Shown here piece by piece: positions 34,706 through 43,230 of a DNA stretch of 64,000 bases. Positions within the stretch are counted from its first letter, which is position 1. Every line of letters starts with the position of its first letter. The position numbers were made by a program, and so were the translations under genes. Source of the stretch: JBGPTK01 sp963797765 (GTDB lineage: Bacteria; Acidobacteriota; Terriglobia; Acidiferrales; UBA7541); NCBI GenBank assembly GCA_963797765.1, contig CAWCQU010000007.1, positions 310,001-374,000 on the forward strand, written 5' to 3'. The notes beneath the pieces were generated by a model. It made no database searches. It had not been told where the DNA came from and saw only the letters and a program-made list of their open reading frames with translations.

Positions 34706-35884
34706 ATGGCAACGAGCGGAAAGAAAATTGGAATCCTGACGGGCGGAGGAGACGTTCCGGGGCTGAATTCAGTGATTAAGTCAGTCGTGTACCGCGCCAG
34801 CAATTTGGGCCGGGAAGTAATCGGCATTCGCAGGGGATGGAAAGGCCTGAGCTACATGAACGCCGCCGTGGATGAAGATCCCGAATATGTTTGGCACCTG
34901 AATCGCGACAATACGCGCACGATCGACCGCACAGGCGGGACGGTTCTACATACGTCGCGAACGAATCCGCGCCGCATGTCGAAATCAAAAGTACCAGAAC
35001 ACGTCAGCGCTCAAGAGTTAGCGAAGCTTACCACGGACGGAAAGACCTACGATTTCACGCCGATTGTGCTGCGCAACCTGGAGAAATTGGGGATCGGCTG
35101 CCTGGTCACGATCGGAGGAGATGATACGCTCAGCTATTCTTCCTGGCTGACCGAGGCGGGTTTTCCGGTGATCGCGGTCCCCAAAACCATGGACAACGAT
35201 GTACAGGGAACGGAATACTGCATCGGATTTTCGACGGCCATCACGCGAGCGAGCGAGTTGGTCACGCGGCGGCGAACCATTCTAGGCTCGCATGAGCGGA
35301 TTGGAGTGTTTCGAATCTTCGGCCGCGACGCTGGTTTTACTTCCCTCTACACAGCCTATGTTGCGGGCACACGGAGCTTGATACCGGAATATCCTTTCGA
35401 TCTCGATAAATTGATCGAACTTTTGATCAGCGACAAGAAAGTGAATCCCAGCCGGTATTCGATCGCGATTATTTCCGAAGGGGCCGTTTGGAAAGGGCGC
35501 GAGATCGGCGAGGAAGGCGAAGCGGACGCTTACGGGCACAAAAAGAAAGTGGACATCGGGCAGGCCCTTGCCGATGAGATTCAGAAGCGCACGGGCCAGG
35601 AAACATTGGTGAACGACTTAACCTATGACATCCGCTGCGGCGCGCCGGACGTCGTCGACCAAATGGTGGCGACCACCTATGGCAATATCGCCATGGATTT
35701 GCTCGCTGATGGAGCGTATGGGCAAATGGTCGGCGTGAAGAACGGTTGCTACGCGCATATGAATATCCCGAGCCATTCCCTGGGACCGAGAAAAGTGGAT
35801 GTTGCGACGCTTTATGATACGGAGCGCTACCGGCCGAATTTTACTGGCAAGGTCGGGACGCCGTTTTTTCTGACGCGCGCATAG
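34706..35884 (+). CDS. pfp: 6-phosphofructokinase, probably pyrophosphate-dependent
   Basis: Phosphorylates fructose 6-phosphate in glycolysis. 392 residues, group-II-like PFKA fold: ILTGGGDVPGLN at the N-terminus (phosphate loop), TIGGDDTLS at 135-143 and PKTMDNDVQG at 159. ATP enzymes have GGDGS at the first site; the second Asp (GGDD) together with Lys in PKTxDND is the known mark of PPi use, and the reaction is then reversible. Substrate motifs FGRDAGFTS and the C-terminal YDIRCGAPDVVDQM also fit. It is transcribed alone; the M20/lysine cluster begins about 480 bases downstream. Confidence 0.88.
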   Translation: MATSGKKIGILTGGGDVPGLNSVIKSVVYRASNLGREVIGIRRGWKGLSYMNAAVDEDPEYVWHLNRDNTRTIDRTGGTVLHTSRTNPRRMSKSKVPEHVSAQELAKLTTDGKTYDFTPIVLRNLEKLGIGCLVTIGGDDTLSYSSWLTEAGFPVIAVPKTMDNDVQGTEYCIGFSTAITRASELVTRRRTILGSHERIGVFRIFGRDAGFTSLYTAYVAGTRSLIPEYPFDLDKLIELLISDKKVNPSRYSIAIISEGAVWKGREIGEEGEADAYGHKKKVDIGQALADEIQKRTGQETLVNDLTYDIRCGAPDVVDQMVATTYGNIAMDLLADGAYGQMVGVKNGCYAHMNIPSHSLGPRKVDVATLYDTERYRPNFTGKVGTPFFLTRA

Positions 35885-36363
35885 ACAAGGTACCTGCGGA
35901 CGATTTCCAGTCTCCAGTAAACCGCCGTCAAGGCATCTAGGCCAGCAACAATGTGCGGGTTTTACTTTGCGTACTTCTCTGACGCCGGTGGCCAGCTCTC
36001 GCCTGCCCGGCGAATTCTTTCTATTTCAATAACTTAGCGCGGGGCTAGCGAGTTTCCTCGTACTAACTCTTGATTTATCTCCGGCAGTCCACTAAAGTTA
36101 GGAATTCTTGATAGAGGTGCGGAGGCCATCAGTAACAGGGCCAGTACTCCGAGCAGCTTCGGAGGCCTATGTGAAAGGGGCATAAGTAGTTCACTCCGCC
36201 GAAATCTTCGCTGGGAGCCAACTCCACGGAGATTGGGGGGCATGGATAAGACCTGCCCACTGTCATCCGTTAGAAACGGATGGAGCGCTATCGAGAAGTG
36301 AATTCCCCGGCTTGCTTGCCGCGGTTCCCTTCTCCTGCCTCCTCTATCCTGAACGAGAAATCG
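35885..36363. other. Intergenic region before the lysine cluster
   Basis: A 479-base gap between pfk and dapE-like gene. No clear promoter was identified for the plus strand. On the minus strand a short frame (36034-36183) resembles a small exported peptide and is listed separately at low confidence. Confidence 0.4.
36034..36183 (-). CDS. Possible small exported peptide
   Basis: 49 residues: MPLSHRPPKLLGVLALLLMA looks like a signal peptide with a positive N-region and a hydrophobic core, followed by a short Pro/Asn-rich tail ending LAPR. A GGAG sits about 11 bases before the ATG. The frame extends upstream over the dapE-like gene, where it is clearly shadow. No homolog is recognised; it may be chance. 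Confidence 0.22.
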   Translation of the reverse strand: MPLSHRPPKLLGVLALLLMASAPLSRIPNFSGLPEINQELVRGNSLAPR

Positions 36364-37392
36364 ATGAATCTGTTTAAACTGACTCGAACCTTGATTGACA
36401 TCGAGTCCGTGACCAATAACGAGAAGCAGGTTGGCCTGTTTCTGTTTGAGCGCCTGCAGGAACTTTGCGCAAGGACCGGCGGCGATGCGCAGCAAATGGT
36501 TGTAGACGCTGATCTGGGGCGGAGCAACGTTTTGGCGAGTTGGGGCCAACCCGTGGTTACCTTATCGACTCATATGGACACGGTGCCCCCGTTTATTGCT
36601 TCGCGCGAGGATGACGATTCGATCTGGGGGCGAGGCGCTTGCGATGCCAAGGGGATTATTGCAGCCATGATCGCCGCAGTGGAAAAGCTGCTTGCGGAAG
36701 GATTGCGGAATTTCGGATTGCTGTTTTTAGTGGGTGAAGAACGGGATAGCGCCGGGGCGCTGTTCGCCGCGCGCCATGCGCCTGCCGGAGCGCGATTTCT
36801 GCTGAATGGCGAGCCGACGGAAAACCAATTGGCGCTGGGGTGCAAAGGGGCGTTGCGCTTTGAAATTGTGGCGCGCGGGCGCATGGCCCATTCCGCGTAT
36901 CCGGAACTTGGCGAATCGGCAATCGAGAAACTGCTTGATGTGCTCGAAGATCTGCGCAGGATTCCGATGGCAACCGATCCCTTGCTTGGATGCAGCACGA
37001 TGAACATCGGAACGATTGCCGGGGGACGCGCGCCCAACGTGATCGCCGATTGCGCCCGCGCGGAAATTATGTTCCGCATCGTGACCGGCGCCGATCCCGT
37101 GCGTGCCGCCGTTTCGCAAGCAATGGCCGGGCGCGCCGAAGCGATAGAAATTCTCTGCACGCCAGCAGTCCGGCTGGGGAAGATCGACGGTCTCCCCACA
37201 ACCGTGGTTTCGTTCGCCACCGATATTCCCTCGCTGGGAAGCACATGGGGCACGCCGTATCTGCTCGGGCCAGGCAGCATTCATGTAGCGCATACGGAAA
37301 ATGAACGGGTGAGCAAGCAGCAACTGACGGATGCCGTGGAAATCTACTCAAAAATGGTGCGCCAACTTCTGACGGCGGGTTCGAAGAACTAG
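36364..37392 (+). CDS. dapE: M20-family deacylase, probable succinyl-diaminopimelate desuccinylase
   Basis: A two-metal amidohydrolase of family M20, 342 residues. The catalytic region reads TLSTHMDTVPPFIA (first zinc His), SIWGRGACDAKG (bridging Asp), LVGEERDSAG (catalytic Glu pair) and a dimerisation domain with RGRMAHSAYPELGESAI. The final His is in IHVAHTENERVS. The start is ATG 36364; an open frame to 36280 is not conserved-like. M20 enzymes cannot be assigned by sequence alone, but the next genes are asd, lysC, dapB, dapA and dapD, and DapD makes the succinylated substrate, so DapE is the best call. ArgE or another acylase remains possible. Confidence 0.72.
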   Translation: MNLFKLTRTLIDIESVTNNEKQVGLFLFERLQELCARTGGDAQQMVVDADLGRSNVLASWGQPVVTLSTHMDTVPPFIASREDDDSIWGRGACDAKGIIAAMIAAVEKLLAEGLRNFGLLFLVGEERDSAGALFAARHAPAGARFLLNGEPTENQLALGCKGALRFEIVARGRMAHSAYPELGESAIEKLLDVLEDLRRIPMATDPLLGCSTMNIGTIAGGRAPNVIADCARAEIMFRIVTGADPVRAAVSQAMAGRAEAIEILCTPAVRLGKIDGLPTTVVSFATDIPSLGSTWGTPYLLGPGSIHVAHTENERVSKQQLTDAVEIYSKMVRQLLTAGSKN

Positions 37393-37429
37393 CTTGTAAA
37401 GCGAATAATCTGACAAGGACAAAGGAAAG

Positions 37430-38480
37430 ATGGAGCGGAAAATAGAAGTCGGGATCCTGGGAGCCACTGGAATGGTGGGCCAGCAGTTTATTGAATTCCT
37501 GCAGGGCCATCCGTGGTTCGAGGTGAAATGGCTTGGAGCCGAGCGACCGCTCCGCCGGAAAGAAATATCGAGAAGCGACGAACTGGCGCCTGGAAGGAGC
37601 GATGCCGGATTCGGTGACGCAATTGAAAGTGGAAGATTGCAAGCCCGGAAATGCACCGCGAATGATTTTTTCGTCCATGGATGCGTCGGTGGCAACGGAG
37701 ATTGAGCGTGCGTTCGCACAAGCCGGGCATGTGGTGGTTTCGAATTCGCGGAATCATCGAATGGAGCGGGATGTTCCACTGCTTGTGCCGGAAATCAATG
37801 CCGATCATTTGAAATTGATCCCCGGCCAGCAGCGGCAGCGCGGCTGGAAAGGACAAATTGCGACGAATCCGAATTGCTCCACTGTTGTCTTGACCATGGC
37901 GCTGGCGCCGTTCAAGCAATTCGGAATCAAGCGGGTGGTGGTGACGACGATGCAGGCGGTTTCCGGCGCCGGATATCCTGGCGTGGCGTCGATGGACATC
38001 GTTGGCAACGTGATTCCCTACATTCCCAACGAAGAAGAGAAAATGCAGCAGGAGACTCAAAAAATTCTCGGCGAATATGCGGGCGATCATATCGAGCCGT
38101 TGGCCGCCGCGGTGAGCGCGCATTGCAATCGAGTGCCGGTGCTGAATGGCCACACGGTGACGGTTTCCGTGGAGCTTGCCAATAAACCGGGCGAAGCCGA
38201 CTTGCTTGCCGCGATACGGAATTTTTCGGGTGTGCCGCAACAGCGGAAATTACCCAGCGCCCCTCCGAATCCGGTGGTCTATCTGGAGCAGGCCGATCGC
38301 CCTCAGCCGCGGCGCGACGCGGAAAGTGAACGCGGCATGGCGGTTTTTATCGGCAGGCTGCGGCCTTGCGCGGTGCTGGATTACAAATTCGTAGCTACCG
38401 GCCACAATACGATTCGCGGCGCGGCAGGGGCCGCGGTATTGAACGGCGAACTGATGCACACGGAAGGATTGCTCGACTAA
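37430..38480 (+). CDS. asd: Aspartate-semialdehyde dehydrogenase, frameshifted
   Basis: Reduces aspartyl phosphate to aspartate semialdehyde with NADPH. The N-terminus MERKIEVGILGATGMVGQQF (nucleotide-binding loop) is in the frame starting at 37430. From about 37550 the family sequence continues in another frame: SAGKKYREATNWRL ... ATNPNCSTVVLTMAL (catalytic Cys) ... VSGAGYPGVASMD, then AHCNRVPVLNGHTVTVSVEL and FVATGHNTIRGAAGAAVLNGEL. Removing one G from GCCGAGCGACC near 37548 joins the two halves into a normal ~350-residue protein of the archaeal/fungal-type branch. The stop overlaps lysC as TAATG. Confidence 0.85.
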
Positions 38481-39850
38481 TGATTGTCATGAAATTCGGC
38501 GGGACGTCGGTGGAATCGGCGGCCGCTATCGAACGCGTGGCCTCAATTGTAAAAGCGAGGCTGGAGCAGCAGCCGGTGGTGGTGGTTTCGGCATTGGGAA
38601 AAACCACCAACACCCTGATGGCTATCGCTCAAGATGCGGCCAACGGCAAGCGGGAATTGGCACTCGAGCAACTGTCCGAACTGCGTGAATATCACGAGCG
38701 CGTTGCCGGACCCGCCGTACTGGAATCCGATTGTGCGAAGCTACGGTTGATCCTTGAAGATCATTTCGACGAACTCGCGGAGACGGTCAAAGGATTGGCG
38801 ATGCTGGGCGAGTTGACGCCGCGGTCGCTCGATACGATTGCGAGTTATGGCGAGCGGCTCTCGAGCCAGATTGTGGCACTGGCATTTCGCAGATTTGGTC
38901 TAGCAGGCGTGCATCTGGATGCGAGAACGATGATTGTGACGGACCGCCGGCATACGCAGGCGAATCCGATCATTCCCGAGACTTATTCTCGAATCGCGGC
39001 GGCCGTGCGGCAACTGGGTTCTGGCGTCGTGGCTGTGCTGGGCGGCTACATCGGCGCAACGGAAGACGGCGTCACGACTACGCTGGGCCGAGGTGGCTCG
39101 GACTTCACCGCAGCACTCGTGGGCGCGGCGATCGATTCGGCGGAAATTCAAATCTGGACGGATGTGGACGGAGTGCTGACCTGCGACCCGAAACTGGTGC
39201 CTGACGCGCATCCGGTAAAAACCATTTCCTTCGACGAGGCTGCGGAGTTGGCTTATTTTGGCGCCAAAGTATTGCATCCAGCGACCGTGCTGCCGGCCCA
39301 GGAAAAGAATATCCCTGTAAGAATCATGAATTCACGCCGGCCGGAAGCGCCAGGAACGCGAATCACCAGCGAAAGTGTTGCTTGCACGAATATTTTGAAA
39401 TCCGTCGCCTGCAAGCGAAACATCACCGTGGTGAGCATTCACTCCACCCGGATGCTGATGGCGCATGGATTCTTGCGGCATATCTTTGAGATTTTCGACC
39501 GTCATGAAACGCCGGTGGACATGGTGACTACATCGGAAGTCAGCGTGTCGCTTACGATTGACGATTCTAGCCGGTTGGACCGGATCCTTTTCGAACTGGA
39601 GCCCGTTTCGAGAGTGACGGTGGAGAACGATCACGCTATTGTTTGCGTGGTCGGCGACAACATCCGGTATACGCCGGGGGTGGCGGCCCGTGTATTCGGG
39701 GCCGTGCAAGGCATCAATATGCGAATGATTTCGCAGGGCGCATCGCTATTGAATATAAGCTTTGTGGTGGCTGGGCAGGATTTGCAAAAGACAGCAACTG
39801 CGCTGCACAGGGAATTTTTTACGACGCTCGATCCGAGGGTGTTTGACTGA
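38480..39850 (+). CDS. lysC: Aspartate kinase, monofunctional
   Basis: Phosphorylates aspartate, the first step to lysine, threonine and methionine. 456 residues. The kinase domain has MKFGGTSVESAAAIERV at the start, TLGRGGSDFTAALVG (substrate binding) and WTDVDGVLTCDPKL. Two C-terminal ACT domains follow (ITVVSIHSTRMLMAHGFL; AIVCVVGDNIRYTPGVAARVF), so feedback control by lysine or threonine is likely. Start at ATG 38480, overlapping the asd stop; the frame to 38366 lies in asd. Confidence 0.94.
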   Translation: MIVMKFGGTSVESAAAIERVASIVKARLEQQPVVVVSALGKTTNTLMAIAQDAANGKRELALEQLSELREYHERVAGPAVLESDCAKLRLILEDHFDELAETVKGLAMLGELTPRSLDTIASYGERLSSQIVALAFRRFGLAGVHLDARTMIVTDRRHTQANPIIPETYSRIAAAVRQLGSGVVAVLGGYIGATEDGVTTTLGRGGSDFTAALVGAAIDSAEIQIWTDVDGVLTCDPKLVPDAHPVKTISFDEAAELAYFGAKVLHPATVLPAQEKNIPVRIMNSRRPEAPGTRITSESVACTNILKSVACKRNITVVSIHSTRMLMAHGFLRHIFEIFDRHETPVDMVTTSEVSVSLTIDDSSRLDRILFELEPVSRVTVENDHAIVCVVGDNIRYTPGVAARVFGAVQGINMRMISQGASLLNISFVVAGQDLQKTATALHREFFTTLDPRVFD

Positions 39851-39913
39851 TCGCTATTTTCCGATCCAGACAGGCTCGGAATCTGCGGTCAGAAATCTAG
39901 ATAGGACGGTGGG

Positions 39914-40609
39914 ATGAATCTCGCGATTGTAGGCTATGGCAAGATGGGGCGGCTGATCGAACAACTTGCTCCGTCATACGGATTCACCGTCACGTTGAAA
40001 TTGAATCGGGAGAACAACGGAAACTTCGAGTCTCTCACGAGAGAGAAGTTCAGTGGAATCGATGCTGCGGTGGAATTTTCCGCACCGGCGGCGGCCGTGG
40101 GCAATCTGGAACGATTGGCCGGACTAGGGGTGAACGTCGTGGCGGGCACAACCGGCTGGCACGATCAACTGGATCGCGTACGGCGGGTGGTGAATGAGAG
40201 CGGTATCGGGATGGTATGGAGCCCAAGCTATTCGCTCGGGATTAACGCGTTTATGCAACTGGTTTCGCTGGCCGCGCGGCTTTTGGCGAACGAATCCGAT
40301 TATGGCGCCTGGGGATGGGAGATGCACCACGTAACAAAGAAGGACGCCCCATCGGGCACTCTGCTGAAGCTGGTGGACGAAATGAAGAAGAGCGGATATT
40401 CGCGGCCTGTCTCGACGAGCTCCAACCGGGTGGGTACACATCCTGGAGCGCATGAAATTGGTTTTGATTCCGCCGCTGATACAATTACGTTGCGGCATAC
40501 GGCGCGAAACCGCGAGGGCTATGCGCGGGGCGCGCTGCGGGCGGCCCGGTGGGTGGCCGGGAAGAAGGGATTTTTCGAATTTCGCGAGATCATCAACGAA
40601 CTGCCATAA
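39914..40609 (+). CDS. dapB: 4-hydroxy-tetrahydrodipicolinate reductase
   Basis: Uses NAD(P)H to make tetrahydrodipicolinate. 231 residues, shorter than the usual 240-270. The dinucleotide loop is IVGYGKMGRL, the Lys/His catalytic motif is MHHVTKKDAPSGTLLKL near residue 138, and the end carries LRHTARNREGYARGALRAARWV. It sits between lysC and dapA, 64 bases after lysC. Confidence 0.92.
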   Translation: MNLAIVGYGKMGRLIEQLAPSYGFTVTLKLNRENNGNFESLTREKFSGIDAAVEFSAPAAAVGNLERLAGLGVNVVAGTTGWHDQLDRVRRVVNESGIGMVWSPSYSLGINAFMQLVSLAARLLANESDYGAWGWEMHHVTKKDAPSGTLLKLVDEMKKSGYSRPVSTSSNRVGTHPGAHEIGFDSAADTITLRHTARNREGYARGALRAARWVAGKKGFFEFREIINELP

Positions 40610-40658
40610 TGTGGCAATCGCTTTGCCACGGTAAGGATTGAACCGCAAGGAGGCGTTT

Positions 40659-41555
40659 ATGTTTACCGGATGTGGAACAGCTTTGGTCACTCCGTTTCGC
40701 CAAGATCAGTCGATTGATGAAGGAGTTTTGCGGAAATTGGTGCGCCGGCAGATCGACGCTGGAATCAATTTCCTGGTTCCCTGCGGAACAACAGGGGAAA
40801 GCCCCACGCTCTCTCACGCCGAGCATGTCCGCGTGGTCGAGATCACGCTGGAAGAGGCCCGGGGCAAGGTTCCCGTTTTGGCTGGCGCGGGCGGATACAA
40901 CACTGCCGAAGTCATCTCACTGGCGGGGGAATTGAAGCAGATGGGAGTGGATGGAATTCTTTCCGTGACGCCGTATTACAACAAGCCGACGCAGGAAGGT
41001 CTTTACCAACACTATAAGGCGATCGCCGCCGAAATTTCTCTCCCGATCATTGTTTATAACGTTCCCGGACGCACCGGCACGAACGTGGAGCCCGCCACGC
41101 TCAAGCGCCTCGCCGGGATTCAGAACATTGTCGGTGTTAAGGAGGCTTCCGGCAATATCGGCCAGATGGCGACGATCCTGAACCAGGTGCCGGAAAGCTT
41201 CACGGTGCTCTCGGGCGATGATGCCATCACGCTTCCGCTGATTGCGCTGGGAGGCCGCGGCATTATCTCCGTTGCATCGAACGAAATTCCTGCCGAGATG
41301 ACCAGACTCGCGCAACTCTGCCTCAACGGCGATTTTCGCGGGGCGCGGGAACTCCAGCACAAATATCTTCCCCTGATGGAAATCAATTTCATTGAATCAA
41401 ATCCGATCCCGGTGAAAGCGGCGATGGCCATGATGGGCTTGCTCGAACCGGTCTGGCGGTTGCCGATGGTTCCTCCGAAAACAGAAAACTTCGAGAAGAT
41501 CCATCGCGTTTTGGAATCGGCCCAACTATTGGAAAAGGCGCATGCTGCAAACTGA
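40659..41555 (+). CDS. dapA: 4-hydroxy-tetrahydrodipicolinate synthase
   Basis: Condenses pyruvate and aspartate semialdehyde. 298 residues, TIM barrel. The Schiff-base Lys is in VGVKEASGNIGQM near 161; YYNKPTQEGLYQHY and YNVPGRTGTNVEP contain the active-site Tyr and Arg; CGTTGESPTLSHAEH is the pyruvate-binding loop. Start ATG 40659 follows a strong AAGGAGG; the frame begins at TTG 40638. It overlaps dapD by 14 bases. Confidence 0.96.
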   Translation: MFTGCGTALVTPFRQDQSIDEGVLRKLVRRQIDAGINFLVPCGTTGESPTLSHAEHVRVVEITLEEARGKVPVLAGAGGYNTAEVISLAGELKQMGVDGILSVTPYYNKPTQEGLYQHYKAIAAEISLPIIVYNVPGRTGTNVEPATLKRLAGIQNIVGVKEASGNIGQMATILNQVPESFTVLSGDDAITLPLIALGGRGIISVASNEIPAEMTRLAQLCLNGDFRGARELQHKYLPLMEINFIESNPIPVKAAMAMMGLLEPVWRLPMVPPKTENFEKIHRVLESAQLLEKAHAAN

Positions 41556-42381
41556 TATCGAGAATCTTGCGGACGAAAAGCACGAGCATTACACGGAGGA
41601 GCATTTTGTTCACTTTCAAAGATTCAAGGATGCGTTGAACTCGGGCGAAATCCGGGCCGCCGAGCCCGATTCCTCCGCCAAGAGCGGCTGGCGAGTGAAC
41701 GCTTGGGTGAAGAAAGGAATTCTGCTCGGATTCCGCATGGGGAAAATTACTGATCTATCGGTAAACGCCGCCCGGCAGCCATTCTTCGACAAATTCACCT
41801 ATCCGGTAAAATCGTTCTCAGTCTGGAGCGAAGTTCGAATTGTGCCAGGCGGATCGAGCATTCGCGACGGCTGTTTCGTGGGCAAGGGCGTCGTTTGCAT
41901 GCCACCAATGTTTATTAACGTGGGAGCACATGTCGGTGAAGGAACGCTGATTGATTCTCATGCACTGGTGGGAAGCTGCGCGCAGGTTGGTAAGAATTGC
42001 CACATTTCGGCTGGCGCACAAATTGGAGGCGTGCTCGAACCGGTGGGCGCGCTGCCCGTGATTGTGGAAGATGACGTTCTGGTTGGCGGAAATTCGGGGA
42101 TCTATGAAGGTACGGTGGTAAAGAAGCGCGCGGTCTTGGGCACGGGGACAATTCTGAATCGTTCCACGCCGGTGTACGACGTGGTTCGCGGCCAGGTGTA
42201 TTCAGCTTCCGAGAGTGAACCGCTGGTGATCCCAGAAGAAGCAGTTGTGGTTGCAGGCGCCCGCGCAATTTCGCAAGGCCACGGCAAGGAATGGAATCTT
42301 TCTCTCTACACGCCCGTTATCGTGAAATATCGCGACGAGAACACCGACGCAAAAGTGCAATTAGAAGATTTGCTGCGGTAG
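41542..42381 (+). CDS. dapD: Tetrahydrodipicolinate N-succinyltransferase
   Basis: Transfers succinyl from succinyl-CoA to tetrahydrodipicolinate. 279 residues: a helical N-terminal domain, then a left-handed parallel beta helix with hexapeptide-like turns (IRDGCFVGKGVVCMPPMFINVGAHVGEGTLIDSHALVGSCAQVGKNCHISAGAQIGG is the core, shown by its I/V-G-x steps) and GGNSGIYEGTVVKKRAVLGTGT. Shows that this bacterium uses the succinylase branch. Overlaps dapA, so co-translated; last gene of the cluster. No DapC, DapF or LysA is in the window. Confidence 0.95.
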   Translation: MLQTDIENLADEKHEHYTEEHFVHFQRFKDALNSGEIRAAEPDSSAKSGWRVNAWVKKGILLGFRMGKITDLSVNAARQPFFDKFTYPVKSFSVWSEVRIVPGGSSIRDGCFVGKGVVCMPPMFINVGAHVGEGTLIDSHALVGSCAQVGKNCHISAGAQIGGVLEPVGALPVIVEDDVLVGGNSGIYEGTVVKKRAVLGTGTILNRSTPVYDVVRGQVYSASESEPLVIPEEAVVVAGARAISQGHGKEWNLSLYTPVIVKYRDENTDAKVQLEDLLR

Positions 42382-42482
42382 ACCCAGCAGAAAACACAGT
42401 TGAGCCCGGCAGAATCGGCCTCCCGGTCATCAGTAAACCAGGAATTATCAAATATCGCATCGAGTTAGCGCCCAGTCGTAGT

Positions 42483-43094
42483 TTATCTGGTTGAAGCTCT
42501 TTCCGTGACGGCTTCGTCCCCGGGGCCAGGCAGCGACGACTTTGCGCCGCCGGTGGATTCTCCGGTCAACAAGTCTGCCAAGTTCGGATACGCATAGATT
42601 GTGGGGGCATGATTTTGCATCAGTCCACCAGTATCGGCGGTAGGTCCGTAATTGCTCCACAAATCCCTGCCAAGCATGCGGAGCATGGCAAGTTGCTGAC
42701 CTCGATGGTGCGCGGTGTGGGCAATGCGCCGAGTCATGATCCATGCACGCGAGCGGTTCACGTCGAAAAACTTTGCTGCTTCTTCCCACCACGCGTCGTG
42801 CTTTTGCCGCAATGCCGCCAATCGATTCCCGCTGTCTTCCGTGTAACGCTTCATGAATTCGAGCCGGGTCTCAATCTTTGGCAAAGGCGGAGCGCCGACG
42901 TCGATGCTTAGCATGTTGCGAAACCACAAATCTTCGCTGACGCACTGATGCACCATCTGTTCCAGAAAACTGCGGCCGCGAGGATCTTCCCGTCGCGGGC
43001 GGACACCAAGATCGTCGTCCGTAAATTCGCTCCATACGCTGACGACCTTGATGCGCTCGGTTTCATAAGTTTCCACGAGGAAATCGTATCTCAT
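42483..43094 (-). CDS. DinB/YfiT-like putative metal-dependent protein
   Basis: A four-helix-bundle DinB-fold protein of 203 residues. The His triad expected for metal binding is in LEQMVHQCVSEDLW and RRIAHTAHHRGQQLAML. Start at ATG 43094, with AAGGAA eight bases upstream; the frame runs to 43151 without a ribosome-binding site. Proteins of this family may be thiol S-transferases (bacillithiol, glutathione), but the substrate is unknown. It is convergent with the lysine cluster and follows the ADOP gene on the same strand side. Confidence 0.78.
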   Translation of the reverse strand: MRYDFLVETYETERIKVVSVWSEFTDDDLGVRPRREDPRGRSFLEQMVHQCVSEDLWFRNMLSIDVGAPPLPKIETRLEFMKRYTEDSGNRLAALRQKHDAWWEEAAKFFDVNRSRAWIMTRRIAHTAHHRGQQLAMLRMLGRDLWSNYGPTADTGGLMQNHAPTIYAYPNLADLLTGESTGGAKSSLPGPGDEAVTERASTR

Positions 43095-43230
43095 CAGGAG
43101 ATTCCTTCTGGCGTTCGGCAAACGATCCCAATCCCACGCCTCGGCCTTCATTTTAATCCGAGTGAAGGAAATCGCGAGGGGCGAGTTCGAAACTCACGCA
43201 AACCACCAGCGAATGAAACACGGGCCACAA

